Shown here piece by piece: positions 8,341 through 17,749 of a stretch of DNA of 64,000 nt. The DNA is from Snuella sedimenti (GTDB lineage: Bacteria; Bacteroidota; Bacteroidia; Flavobacteriales; Flavobacteriaceae), in NCBI RefSeq assembly GCF_016428595.1, contig NZ_JAELVQ010000001.1, forward strand, positions 310,001 to 374,000. The letters run 5' to 3'. The position numbers and the translations under genes were made by a program. Under the pieces are notes generated by a model. It was not told where the DNA came from. It searched no databases and worked only from the letters and a program-made list of their open reading frames with translations. Position 1 is the stretch's first letter; each line of letters starts with the position of its first letter.

Positions 8341-9660
8341 ATGAAACTAAAACTAATACTTGCCCTACTCTGTTCCCTTACGATGTTTTCACAAGAAAAT
8401 ACACAAAGCTTTTCTTTGAAAGAAGCTATAAATTATGCGCTAGATAATAATAGAACAATTAAAAATGCAGACTTAAATATTCTGGCAGCTAAAAAACAGG
8501 TTTGGGAAACAACTGCAAGAGGATTACCTCAAGTTAATGGTGCTGTTGATTATTCAATAAATATTAAAACCCCATTTGATATTGAAATGTTTCCTGAAGA
8601 TAGCCCATTCAGATTTATGTTTCCTAAGCATAATTTAACGCCTAGTGTCACATTAAATCAGTTACTTTTCGATGGCGGTTACATTGTTGGTCTTCAGTCT
8701 AATAAAGTGTTTTTAGAAATTTCACAGAATGCTAAAGACAAAACTGTTAATGAAATTGAAACCAATGTGGTAAGTGCCTATAATAATGCTTTACTAACCA
8801 AAGAGAGTATTGCTATTACCAAAAATAACATTAAAGTATTGGCAGATAACCTAAAGGAAACCCAAAAGATATTTGAAAACGGCTTAACCGAAGAAGAAGA
8901 TGTTGAGCAATTACAATTAACACTTTCTAGTTTAGAAAATAATTTAAGAAGTCTTGAAACACTTCATGAGCTTTCTAAAGGTTATTTAAAAATTTTGCTT
9001 GGCATAAATCAAACCGAGACTATTGAATTAAAAGATACTTTGGAGTCCCTAATCTTAGAGAACATTTCATTAAATTTAATTAGTGATAGTCATGAAGTAT
9101 CTAATAACATTGATTATAAAATTGCGGTTAATGATGTTGAAAGTAAAAGACTGGAATATAAATTAGAAAAGTCTGAACAGTTACCGAAACTTAATGCCTT
9201 TGTTTCCTCAAATTACTTGGGATATAGTAATTCGGCCTCAACCTATTTTAATAGAGAACAAGATTGGTTATTCACTACAATAGGTGGATTCAAATTAACC
9301 GTTCCAATTTTTAGTTCGTTTGGAGGTAAAGCCAAAAGAGAACGCGCTAAAATTCAGTGGGACATTGCTAAAAATAATCTTGTTGACACCGAAAACCAAT
9401 TGTCAATAGAATTCAGAAATGCTAAAAACGAATATCAGTTAGCTATTGATACCTATGGCAACAAACAAAAAAATCTGGCTTTAGCCGAAAAAATTGAAAA
9501 GAAAAATATTATAAAATATAGAGAAGGCATTGCCAGTAGCTTTGATTTAAGACAAGCACAAATACAGCTCTACACAAGTCAGCAAGAATACTTACAAGCC
9601 ATTATTGATGTTATTAACAAAAAAGCAACCCTAAAAAATCTATTAAACATACCAAACTGA
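8341..9660 (+). CDS. TolC-family outer-membrane efflux channel
   Basis: This 439-residue protein has a short signal peptide (LILALLCSLTMFS) followed by the long paired helical repeats typical of outer membrane factors. The duplicated halves each contain long amphipathic helices and beta strands with the LNQLLFDGG and VPIFSSFGGK segments expected at the barrel. It should form the trimeric exit duct for the RND pump encoded downstream. Its start codon is the downstream boundary of repeat element A, so its translation leader is the repeat. Confidence 0.9.
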   Translation: MKLKLILALLCSLTMFSQENTQSFSLKEAINYALDNNRTIKNADLNILAAKKQVWETTARGLPQVNGAVDYSINIKTPFDIEMFPEDSPFRFMFPKHNLTPSVTLNQLLFDGGYIVGLQSNKVFLEISQNAKDKTVNEIETNVVSAYNNALLTKESIAITKNNIKVLADNLKETQKIFENGLTEEEDVEQLQLTLSSLENNLRSLETLHELSKGYLKILLGINQTETIELKDTLESLILENISLNLISDSHEVSNNIDYKIAVNDVESKRLEYKLEKSEQLPKLNAFVSSNYLGYSNSASTYFNREQDWLFTTIGGFKLTVPIFSSFGGKAKRERAKIQWDIAKNNLVDTENQLSIEFRNAKNEYQLAIDTYGNKQKNLALAEKIEKKNIIKYREGIASSFDLRQAQIQLYTSQQEYLQAIIDVINKKATLKNLLNIPN

Positions 9661-9699
9661 GTTTAGGTGTTTATAAGTGTATCCGTTTATTAAAAACAT

Positions 9700-10080
9700 A
9701 TGAATACAAACCAAATGAAACAATTTTCTTTTGAAAAACTAAACGTTTGGAAAAAGTCTAGAATTTTATCTGCCTTAATTTATAAGATAACCAAGACATT
9801 TCCTGAAGATGAGAAATTTGGATTAACTAGTCAAATGAAAAGAAGTGCTGTTTCAATATCATCTAATATAGCTGAAGGTACTGGAAGAACATCAGGAAAA
9901 GATAAAGCTAGGTTTACCGAAATTGCATTTAGTTCGGCACTAGAACTTTTAAACCAACTCATATTATCATATGATTTAGAATTCATTTCAGAAGAAAATT
10001 ATAAAAACACTAGAGAATATATATCTGAAATCACAGCAATGTTGGATGGAGTGCACAAATCTCAACTAAAAAAAACATAA
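9700..10080 (+). CDS. four-helix-bundle protein (S23/IVS-related family)
   Basis: This 126-residue protein has the family signature FEKLNVWKKSR near the N-terminus, GLTSQMKRSAVSISSNIAEG in the middle and a third region with LNQLILSYDL. These match the family originally known from 23S rRNA intervening sequences and now seen alone in many Bacteroidota genomes. The proteins are small, soluble and helical, with no proven function. It lies between the channel gene and the adaptor gene with short gaps, in the same direction. Either it is a passenger of the efflux operon or it was inserted recently. Confidence 0.88.
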   Translation: MNTNQMKQFSFEKLNVWKKSRILSALIYKITKTFPEDEKFGLTSQMKRSAVSISSNIAEGTGRTSGKDKARFTEIAFSSALELLNQLILSYDLEFISEENYKNTREYISEITAMLDGVHKSQLKKT

Positions 10081-10122
10081 GCATTAAACTAATAAACACT
10101 AAACCCATAAACATAATTAATC

Positions 10123-11295
10123 ATGAAATATTATATACACATAACACTTTTGAGTACCATTATTTTATCTTCCTGTAGCGGTACCAGTAAAAAATCTGTC
10201 GAAGATATTATTGCAACCAACAATTTAGAACTCATTAGAAAAAAGAAAACCGAACTAGATCTTAAGCAGCAAGAATTAACAGTTCAGTTACAACAACTTA
10301 CGTCGAAAATTAAGGTATTAGATCCCCAAGAGCGGATTCCATTGATTACCACTTTTACTGTTAAAGAAAATAAATTTACACACTTCGTAGAACTACAAGG
10401 CAGTGTTAACACCAAACAAAACTTAGTTATACATCCTGAATTCTCTGGCATATTAACTAAGGTTTATGTTAAAGAAGGTGATCAAGTTAGTAAAGGACAA
10501 ATGCTAGCACAAATTGACGATGGCGGTTTAAGTCAGCAACTGGCCCAATTAAAAATTCAAGCCAGTCTTGCAAAAACTACTTTCGAAAGACAAAAGCGTT
10601 TATGGAACCAAAAGGTTGGTAGTGAAATTCAATACCTTCAAGCTAAATCTAACTACGAAGGACAGCAGCAAGCAGTAAACCAACTAGATAAACAATTAAG
10701 AAAATCAATAGTTCGTGCTCCTTTTGCAGGAACCATAGACGATGTTATTACAGAACAAGGAAGCGTAGTTGCATCAGGTCAATCACAACTATTTAGAATT
10801 GTAAACCTTCAAGATATGTACATTGAAACCGATGTTCCAGAACGTTACATTTCTAATATAACAACAGGAAAAGAAGTACAAGTAGAATTCCCTATACTTG
10901 ATAAAATGGTAGATACCAAAGTGCGCCAAGCAGGTAACTTTATAAATCCAGCAAACCGTACTTTTAAAATAGAAGTACCCATTTCCAATGAAGACAAGTC
11001 TATAAAACCGAATTTAACAGCAAAGCTTAAAATTAACGATTACACTAATGAAAAAGCCTTATTGATACCGCAAAGCATCATCTCCGAAAATGCCGAAGGA
11101 CAACAATATGTGTATACGGTAGCAGATAAAAACGATAGTATTGCTAAAGCAAAACGTGTTATTATAGAAACCGGAAAGACCCAAGGCGATTATATTGAAG
11201 TAATAGCCGGTTTAGAACATGGTGTTGAAATCATTGATGAAGGTTCTAGAAGTGTTAAAGATGGTCAAGAAGTAAAAATTTTAACTAAAAATTGA
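10123..11295 (+). CDS. RND efflux periplasmic adaptor (membrane fusion protein), lipoprotein
   Basis: This 390-residue adaptor has a lipoprotein signal ending LSSCSG (Cys18). A coiled coil follows, then a biotinyl-lipoyl-like domain (VYVKEGDQVSKGQML), a second coiled coil and the return half lipoyl segment (IVRAPFAGTIDDV). A beta-barrel and membrane-proximal domain complete it. It links the inner-membrane pump to the outer-membrane channel. An extra coiled coil near residues 40-65, before the first lipoyl half, is common in Bacteroidota adaptors. The RND gene follows after a 73-base gap. Confidence 0.92.
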   Translation: MKYYIHITLLSTIILSSCSGTSKKSVEDIIATNNLELIRKKKTELDLKQQELTVQLQQLTSKIKVLDPQERIPLITTFTVKENKFTHFVELQGSVNTKQNLVIHPEFSGILTKVYVKEGDQVSKGQMLAQIDDGGLSQQLAQLKIQASLAKTTFERQKRLWNQKVGSEIQYLQAKSNYEGQQQAVNQLDKQLRKSIVRAPFAGTIDDVITEQGSVVASGQSQLFRIVNLQDMYIETDVPERYISNITTGKEVQVEFPILDKMVDTKVRQAGNFINPANRTFKIEVPISNEDKSIKPNLTAKLKINDYTNEKALLIPQSIISENAEGQQYVYTVADKNDSIAKAKRVIIETGKTQGDYIEVIAGLEHGVEIIDEGSRSVKDGQEVKILTKN

Positions 11296-11368
11296 AAAGT
11301 CTAAGTGCTTAAAGGTTCTATTTTATCTAAACCTTTTTAAACTTTTCAACTTATAAACTAAAAAATCA

Positions 11369-14300
11369 ATGACTAAAAATATAAAACAAAAGAACGTACA
11401 CAATAAGGAGTTTGGACTGTCATCCTGGGCAATCAACAACAAAACAACCATGTATGTGTTGATTGTATTGATTTTGCTTCTGGGGTCTGGAGCTTACTTT
11501 AATATGCCTAGGGAAAACTTTCCTGAAATAAAGGAAACCAAGATTTACATAAGTTCTATTTATCCCGGTAATACTGCTGAGGATATTGAAAAACTTATTA
11601 CAGATCCCATTGAAGATAAATTAAAAACCGTCAGTAATGTAGTCGAGATCACCTCAACATCCCAAGAAGACTACTCGATTATTATTGTAGAATTTGACGA
11701 AAACATCTCAGTAGAAGCAGCAAAGCAAAAGGTAAAAGATGAAGTAGATTCGGAAACTTCAGGCGAGGACTGGCCCACATTCAATGGCGCCAAAGTAGAG
11801 CCTAACATTTTCGATTTAAGTATGTCGGAAGAAATCCCTATTCTCAACATTAACATCTCTGGCGATTATCCTGTAGACAAATTAAAAGAATACGGCGAAT
11901 ACCTTGAAGACGAAATTGAAGGTTTAATAGAAATTAAGCAGGTTGACATTCGGGGTGCACAAGAAAAAGAAGTTGAAGTCGCTGTAGATATCTATAAAAT
12001 GATGGCTGCTCAAGTGAGCTTTGATGACATTATCAACACCATAAGCAATGAGAATGTAACCATATCTGCAGGTAACTTAATTACCAGCGGACAACGCCGT
12101 ACCGTACGTGTCTTAGGTGAAATTGAAAACCCTAACGAACTAGAAAACTTTGTTGTTAAATCTGAACATGACAACCCTATTTACCTAAAAGACATTGCCA
12201 AAGTTACGTTTAAGGACGAAGACAAAACCACTTATGCACGCGAGTTTGGAGCACCAGTAGTTATGCTCGATGTTAAAAAACGTGCTGGAAAAAATATGGT
12301 GGCTGCAGCCGAACAAATTGAAGTAATCGTTAAAGATGCTGTTACCAATGTTTTTCCTCCCGATTTAAAAGTAACCATTGCTAACGACCAATCGTCTAAA
12401 ACCATCGGACAAGTTGATGATTTAATAAATAACATCATTTTTGGTATCATATTGGTTGTTACCGTTTTAATGTTCTTTTTAGGCTTTAAAAATGCCCTAT
12501 TTGTTGGTTTTGCAATACCGATGTCTATGTTTATGTCTCTCATGATCTTAAACACCTTAGGCTACACCATGAACACCATGATCCTTTTTGGTCTCATCAT
12601 GGGACTGGGTATGCTGGTAGACAATGGTATTGTAGTGGTTGAAAACGTATATCGCTTAATGGACGAAGATGGCTTAAGCCGTATTGAAGCCGCTAAAAAA
12701 GGTATTGGGGAAATTGCCTATCCTATTATCATATCCACAGCCACTACCGTAGCAGCTTTTATCCCTCTAGGGTTATGGCCGGGTGTTATGGGACAGTTTA
12801 TGATCTATTTTCCAATAACCTTATCCGTTGTATTGGGCTCGTCACTGTTTGTTGCTATTTTCTTTAATTCTGTTATGGTCTCTCAGTTTATGACCACGGA
12901 AGATAAAAATATGCCTCTAAAACAAATCATTAAAGTTTCAATAATATTTGGCACCATAGGTATTTTAATCCTTGCCGTTGGAGGTGCCTATAGAGGTTTA
13001 GGGACCTTAATGATCGTTACCTTTATTTTGCTTTGGATTTACAGGTTATTTTTAAGACGTTGGGCTAATGGATTCCAAAATAACATATTGCCTAAATGGG
13101 AACGCTTTTACGAAAAGACATTGCGCTTTGCTTTAAGCGGCAGAAAACCAATTTTTATTTCTATTGGCACCTTTGTTTTGCTTATTGTAGCTTTTATGGG
13201 CTTTGGTGCTTCTGTTGGAAGCCAGCGTACCAAAGTAGAGTTTTTCCCAGATAATACGCCCAATCAAATTATTGTATACATAGAATACCCTGAGGGCACC
13301 GACATTAAGAAAACCAATGCCATTACAGAAGACATAGAGCAACGTGTTTACAAAATTATTAACGACCAAGCCTATATGGATGGCGCATACAACTTTTTAA
13401 CAGAAAGTGCCGTTTCCCAAGTAGGCGAAGGAGCTGGAAATCCGCAAACCGATGGAGGCTCTGCTGCCGAGATGCCACATCGTGGTAAAATTACGGCCAC
13501 CATGCGCGAATACAAATTTAGAAAGGGTACCGATAGTAACGAATTGCTCAAAAAAGTACAGGAAGCCTTAAAAGGAATCTATCCCGGCGTTGCCATTTCT
13601 GTTGAAAAAGATGCCGTTGGTCCCCCTGCTGGATATCCAATAAATGTTGAATTGGAAGGCAATGATTATTCCGAATTAATTGCAACCGCCGAAAAAATGC
13701 GCGATTTCATCAACTCTAAAAACATTCAGGGTATTGATGAATTAAAGATTGATGTTAACAAATCGAAACCAGCAATGCTAGTTCATGTCGACAGAAAAAA
13801 AGCTGGCGAGTTAGGTGTTAGTTCGGGACAAGTTGGGCAACAATTACGTAATGCTATTTTTGGAGCTAAGGCTGGCATCTATAAAAAAGAGGGCGAAGAT
13901 TATGATATCTATGTACGCTTTAATGAAGAAAACAGATATAATACCAGTGCTATTTTTAATCAAAAAATAACCTTTAGGGATATGGCTTCAGGACAGATAA
14001 AGGAAATCCCTGTATCGGCTGTAGCCAAACAAAATAACACTTCTGGTTTTAGCGCCATAAAACATAAAGATGTAAAGCGTGTTGTAACCCTATATTCTGC
14101 ATTAGCTGCCGGATATACAGATGCAGGAGCTATTGTATCGCAAATTAAAAATGAGATGCAAGGGTTTACTGAAAAACCTACCGGGGTTAAAATTGACTAT
14201 ACCGGACAAATTGAAGAACAAAGCAAACAAATGTCCTTTCTAATGGGAGCATTTTTTACAGGTTTAGGTCTAATTTTCTTTATTTTAATATTCCAGTTTA

Positions 14301-14902
14301 ATTCAGTTTCAAAACCAGGTATTATTATGCTTGCTATTTTCTTGAGTTTAATTGGTGTTTTTGGTGGCTTAATAATTACGGGTAAACCTTTTGTAATTAT
14401 GATGACCATGATGGGTATTATATCCCTTGCCGGAATTGTGGTTAACAATGGCGTGGTACTACTCGACTACACCCAATTGTTAATTGACAGAAAGAAAGTA
14501 GACCACAATTTAAAACAAGATCAATATCTTAAGACCAATGATTTACTGGAAGCCATTATAAAAGGCGGTAAAGCACGTTTACGTCCTGTTTTACTAACAG
14601 CCATTACAACTATTTTGGGCCTAATCCCGCTAGCAACTGGATTAAATATCAACTTCTTTACACTCTTTAGTGATTTTGATGCAAACATTTATGTAGGGGG
14701 TGACAATGTTATTTTCTGGGGGCCATTGGCCTGGACAGTTATTTATGGACTTTTTATTGCCACCTTCTTAACTCTTATTGTGGTACCTATACTGTTTTAT
14801 TTGGTGACCCGATTTAAAATGTGGTTATTTAATAAAAATGAACCTACAGTTTACGAAATAGCACAGGAGGAAGTTCTTGAACTTCAAAATCAATTGGATT
14901 AA
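11369..14902 (+). CDS. RND-family multidrug efflux permease (HAE1/AcrB-like)
   Basis: This 1177-residue inner-membrane proton-driven pump is longer than the usual 1020-1050 residues. Its two halves each have one N-terminal helix, a large periplasmic porter/docking domain and six further helices. The proton-relay motif GLIMGLGMLVDNGIVVVEN is in helix four. Extra sequence in the first half (about residues 510-560) adds further hydrophobic helices after the central RND helices, and this explains the size. The substrate cannot be read from the sequence. The gene ends the tetR operon at a strong hairpin terminator. Confidence 0.93.
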   Translation: MTKNIKQKNVHNKEFGLSSWAINNKTTMYVLIVLILLLGSGAYFNMPRENFPEIKETKIYISSIYPGNTAEDIEKLITDPIEDKLKTVSNVVEITSTSQEDYSIIIVEFDENISVEAAKQKVKDEVDSETSGEDWPTFNGAKVEPNIFDLSMSEEIPILNINISGDYPVDKLKEYGEYLEDEIEGLIEIKQVDIRGAQEKEVEVAVDIYKMMAAQVSFDDIINTISNENVTISAGNLITSGQRRTVRVLGEIENPNELENFVVKSEHDNPIYLKDIAKVTFKDEDKTTYAREFGAPVVMLDVKKRAGKNMVAAAEQIEVIVKDAVTNVFPPDLKVTIANDQSSKTIGQVDDLINNIIFGIILVVTVLMFFLGFKNALFVGFAIPMSMFMSLMILNTLGYTMNTMILFGLIMGLGMLVDNGIVVVENVYRLMDEDGLSRIEAAKKGIGEIAYPIIISTATTVAAFIPLGLWPGVMGQFMIYFPITLSVVLGSSLFVAIFFNSVMVSQFMTTEDKNMPLKQIIKVSIIFGTIGILILAVGGAYRGLGTLMIVTFILLWIYRLFLRRWANGFQNNILPKWERFYEKTLRFALSGRKPIFISIGTFVLLIVAFMGFGASVGSQRTKVEFFPDNTPNQIIVYIEYPEGTDIKKTNAITEDIEQRVYKIINDQAYMDGAYNFLTESAVSQVGEGAGNPQTDGGSAAEMPHRGKITATMREYKFRKGTDSNELLKKVQEALKGIYPGVAISVEKDAVGPPAGYPINVELEGNDYSELIATAEKMRDFINSKNIQGIDELKIDVNKSKPAMLVHVDRKKAGELGVSSGQVGQQLRNAIFGAKAGIYKKEGEDYDIYVRFNEENRYNTSAIFNQKITFRDMASGQIKEIPVSAVAKQNNTSGFSAIKHKDVKRVVTLYSALAAGYTDAGAIVSQIKNEMQGFTEKPTGVKIDYTGQIEEQSKQMSFLMGAFFTGLGLIFFILIFQFNSVSKPGIIMLAIFLSLIGVFGGLIITGKPFVIMMTMMGIISLAGIVVNNGVVLLDYTQLLIDRKKVDHNLKQDQYLKTNDLLEAIIKGGKARLRPVLLTAITTILGLIPLATGLNINFFTLFSDFDANIYVGGDNVIFWGPLAWTVIYGLFIATFLTLIVVPILFYLVTRFKMWLFNKNEPTVYEIAQEEVLELQNQLD

Positions 14903-14908
14903 AAAACA

Positions 14909-14938
14909 AAACCGCCCCAACATCTACTGGGGCGGTTT
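14909..14938. terminator. bidirectional terminator between RND gene and hydrolase
   Basis: The arms AAACCGCCCCA and TGGGGCGGTTT make an 11-bp GC-rich stem with an 8-base loop. It is flanked by A-rich sequence on the left and TTTCTTGTT on the right. It lies between converging genes and can stop transcription from both sides. Confidence 0.85.
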
Positions 14939-14948
14939 CTTGTTAAAA

Positions 14949-17519
14949 CTACTTCCATTCAAAGTCACCATTTTCTACAGACCAATCATTACCAAAGAAC
15001 CCAGCGCACTTAACAGCTGTTATGCCATTTTTTAACACCTCATCATCAAACAACAAAACATCTGGAAACGTGGTTCCGTTAACCAAGTAATGGTTCATAT
15101 AAGCAGCTCTCATTCCCTTTTGTCCGCTAGCAGTTACAACACCAACACTAGCAATATCGCTGTCGGCTCTAGGCACAATAAAGTACATGCCCCATTGGCT
15201 ACCCGACAACACCTTACCATTAAAGTTTACTTCGTTATTTTTAACTTGTATGGGTGCATCTTTCAGCAAGGTATTCCAAGCCGCATTGTTACTTTTATTA
15301 CCGTATACAACCACATTACGGTCGCTGTAATTTGCTAAACTAAAATCGACATCCTTAACAATCTCTATCGATCCATTGGCGCGATACCAGAATGTTTCAG
15401 CATCAAACCGGGCCCTGTTATAATACCATTGATTTTCTACTTTTGTTCCTTGAGTAGCATATACAAATACAACATTGTTTCTAAAGGCGTCCTTAAAACC
15501 TCCATTTCTATGCGGTCCTTTTTCCTTTAAACCAGGAGCTGATGTCTCTTTCCAACCATCTTCGGTTTTCTTGAATGTGCTTTTCTTGTCAGGCTTTGCA
15601 GTCAACAGATTTCCATCTATTTCAATAGCATCATAACTATCGTTTATTTTAGAAAAATCAACTTCAAGTAATACAACATTATCTGTTTTTAACAAATATT
15701 TACCTTCTTCCTTCGAAAAGTTAAACGAACTGGTTTTAAATGGCACTTCTTGTTGATGAATTGTTATAAAATGTGATTTTGATGATACACCTGGTGACCC
15801 TGTGTAAAACTCCAACCTCTTAATCTCTTCATCGGCCTTAATAGTCCGTTGTTTAAAAAGATCGAAGATAGGAGGCCAATCGACAGAATGGTTTCCGTAC
15901 CAATGTGTGCCATCTGGATACTCATAATACGTAAAATCGGGATGGAATTTCCCTAATCGTTCACGCATATCACGTGCAATATACGTAGGCACTACATTGT
16001 CTTTTTCACCATGTAACACATACACGCCATGATGTAAATAGTTACGAATTAACTCCAAGGTTCTGCTGGGTGTTCCTGCTCTGTAAATCATGTTTTCAAC
16101 TGGAGTTGGTTGAGGTTTTGACTTTAAACGACTTACCACTTTAGGCGTCAATCCAAACCGTGTTAGTTCTTCTTGGGGCATTTGCAAACGTCTGTTTATA
16201 AAGCCATCGCGATACAATAGTAAATCTGGATAACCTGCGCAAGGCGCTATGGCTGCAAAATAATCGGGATAGGTCGCCCCTAAATACCAGGTACCATGCC
16301 CTCCCATGGAATGTCCTGTTAAATAAATTTTACTCGGATCTGGTTTATAAATTGTTTTTGCATCCGACAAAACCTCCAAGGCATCCAATCGTCCCCAATC
16401 TTCCCAAGCAAAACCAAACGGACGCCTATTTGTAGGCGCTATTAAATTCCCCCAATCTTTTTGCTTGTACGCATTAGCTTGGTTAACGGCTTCTACAGAA
16501 GCACCGTGAACCGACAAAAACAACGCCCCATTCGCTAAAGTTTTATCGCTAGACGGCGCTACACTATAATATTGCACACTGCCATCTACATTACTTACAA
16601 ATGTGCGTTTATGGTGCTTGTGCTTCGACTTTATTTGTAAGGATACTTCCTTGGTATCCAATGTTCTCTTACTACTGCCTTTTAATTCCAATTTTAACTC
16701 GGTTGCTCCAATTTTACTTTCATCAGTTATCGAAGGAATGGAAAACCTCACTTTACGAACACTCATTGGAGGAATTTGAGAGATGTTCGTTAGGACTGTT
16801 TCCCCTTCTAATGTTGCAGAAATAGCATAGTTTTTAATCCATCCATTAGTTGTATTTATAACACGTATTGCTCCTTCATAAGATTGAGGTTCTTCTACCA
16901 ACACATCAGGAAGAGTTAAATCGCGCGTAGTTAATTGTATACTCGTTTTCGGTTCAATAAGCCGTGCCCTAATCCTTGGAAAACGACCTGCCTTTAAAAC
17001 AAAAACATTAAGTCCCTTATTGAGTTTTACGGGGATTAAATTCCAACCAAAATCATAATGATCACCTTCATGGGGTAGCCCGTTAATTAATGCAAGTGAA
17101 TGTCCCGAAGCCTCAAACAACACCGTTCTTGAAGTGCTTGAACGGTATTTTAAACACACATAACTCGATCGCAATTCCCTATCGTTAAAACTATTCGTCG
17201 AATCAACAACTACAGCATTCCACGTTATAGGTTTACCCAAAAAATCAATATCAAAGACGTCACCATGTTTAGGCACATATGCAGCGTTCATTAAAAACTT
17301 ATTAAAAACAGGATCTTCAGGAAACGAAGAAGAATTAAAATTATAAGTCTGTACTTTAAGCGCCAATGCTTCTTTAAACACATGAACTAACTTGCCTTCT
17401 TCAATAGTTTCTACTTTTTCCTTGCCAAAATACTCAACAATATTCCCTGTCCGTTGTTGAGCAGAGACAGCAGTTGAAATAAAAAGAAGGGATAACACGA
17501 AAGGAATAATCTTAAACAT
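14949..17519 (-). CDS. secreted alpha/beta-hydrolase of the prolyl oligopeptidase/esterase type
   Basis: This 856-residue exported protein starts with a signal peptide ending at about VSAQQR. A beta-rich N-terminal half precedes an alpha/beta-hydrolase domain near residues 330-590. The nucleophile elbow is GHSMGGHGTW; the acid HGEKDNVVP and the histidine region YPDGTHWYG follow at proper spacing. It is likely a periplasmic or surface esterase or peptidase. The substrate is unknown, and no sugar-binding neighbours or SusCD pair are present to suggest a polysaccharide. It ends at the shared terminator with the RND gene. Confidence 0.82.
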   Translation of the reverse strand: MFKIIPFVLSLLFISTAVSAQQRTGNIVEYFGKEKVETIEEGKLVHVFKEALALKVQTYNFNSSSFPEDPVFNKFLMNAAYVPKHGDVFDIDFLGKPITWNAVVVDSTNSFNDRELRSSYVCLKYRSSTSRTVLFEASGHSLALINGLPHEGDHYDFGWNLIPVKLNKGLNVFVLKAGRFPRIRARLIEPKTSIQLTTRDLTLPDVLVEEPQSYEGAIRVINTTNGWIKNYAISATLEGETVLTNISQIPPMSVRKVRFSIPSITDESKIGATELKLELKGSSKRTLDTKEVSLQIKSKHKHHKRTFVSNVDGSVQYYSVAPSSDKTLANGALFLSVHGASVEAVNQANAYKQKDWGNLIAPTNRRPFGFAWEDWGRLDALEVLSDAKTIYKPDPSKIYLTGHSMGGHGTWYLGATYPDYFAAIAPCAGYPDLLLYRDGFINRRLQMPQEELTRFGLTPKVVSRLKSKPQPTPVENMIYRAGTPSRTLELIRNYLHHGVYVLHGEKDNVVPTYIARDMRERLGKFHPDFTYYEYPDGTHWYGNHSVDWPPIFDLFKQRTIKADEEIKRLEFYTGSPGVSSKSHFITIHQQEVPFKTSSFNFSKEEGKYLLKTDNVVLLEVDFSKINDSYDAIEIDGNLLTAKPDKKSTFKKTEDGWKETSAPGLKEKGPHRNGGFKDAFRNNVVFVYATQGTKVENQWYYNRARFDAETFWYRANGSIEIVKDVDFSLANYSDRNVVVYGNKSNNAAWNTLLKDAPIQVKNNEVNFNGKVLSGSQWGMYFIVPRADSDIASVGVVTASGQKGMRAAYMNHYLVNGTTFPDVLLFDDEVLKNGITAVKCAGFFGNDWSVENGDFEWK

Positions 17520-17724
17520 AATGATATACTTTATAATAATTGCACAAAAACTAAAATTAACCCTTTAATACATCCATCACGACATATTTTCGACTAATAG
17601 CTGATTACATGAGGCAAATAACAGGACTTTACATTTATTCCCGTATTGAAAAGCCAGTCAAAACACGTGACTCGAGTTCATTTAAAAAAACACCTTAAAA
17701 AATTTAAACTACACTGTATTTCCT

Positions 17725-17732
17725 TAAATTTG
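17725..17732 (+). promoter_or_regulatory. aspS -7 box
   Basis: TAAATTTG matches the Bacteroidota consensus TANNTTTG and ends 17 bases before the aspS ATG. No clear TTG at -33 is visible. The predicted leader is about ten bases. Confidence 0.6.
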
Positions 17733-17749
17733 CACTTCAAATTTTTACT

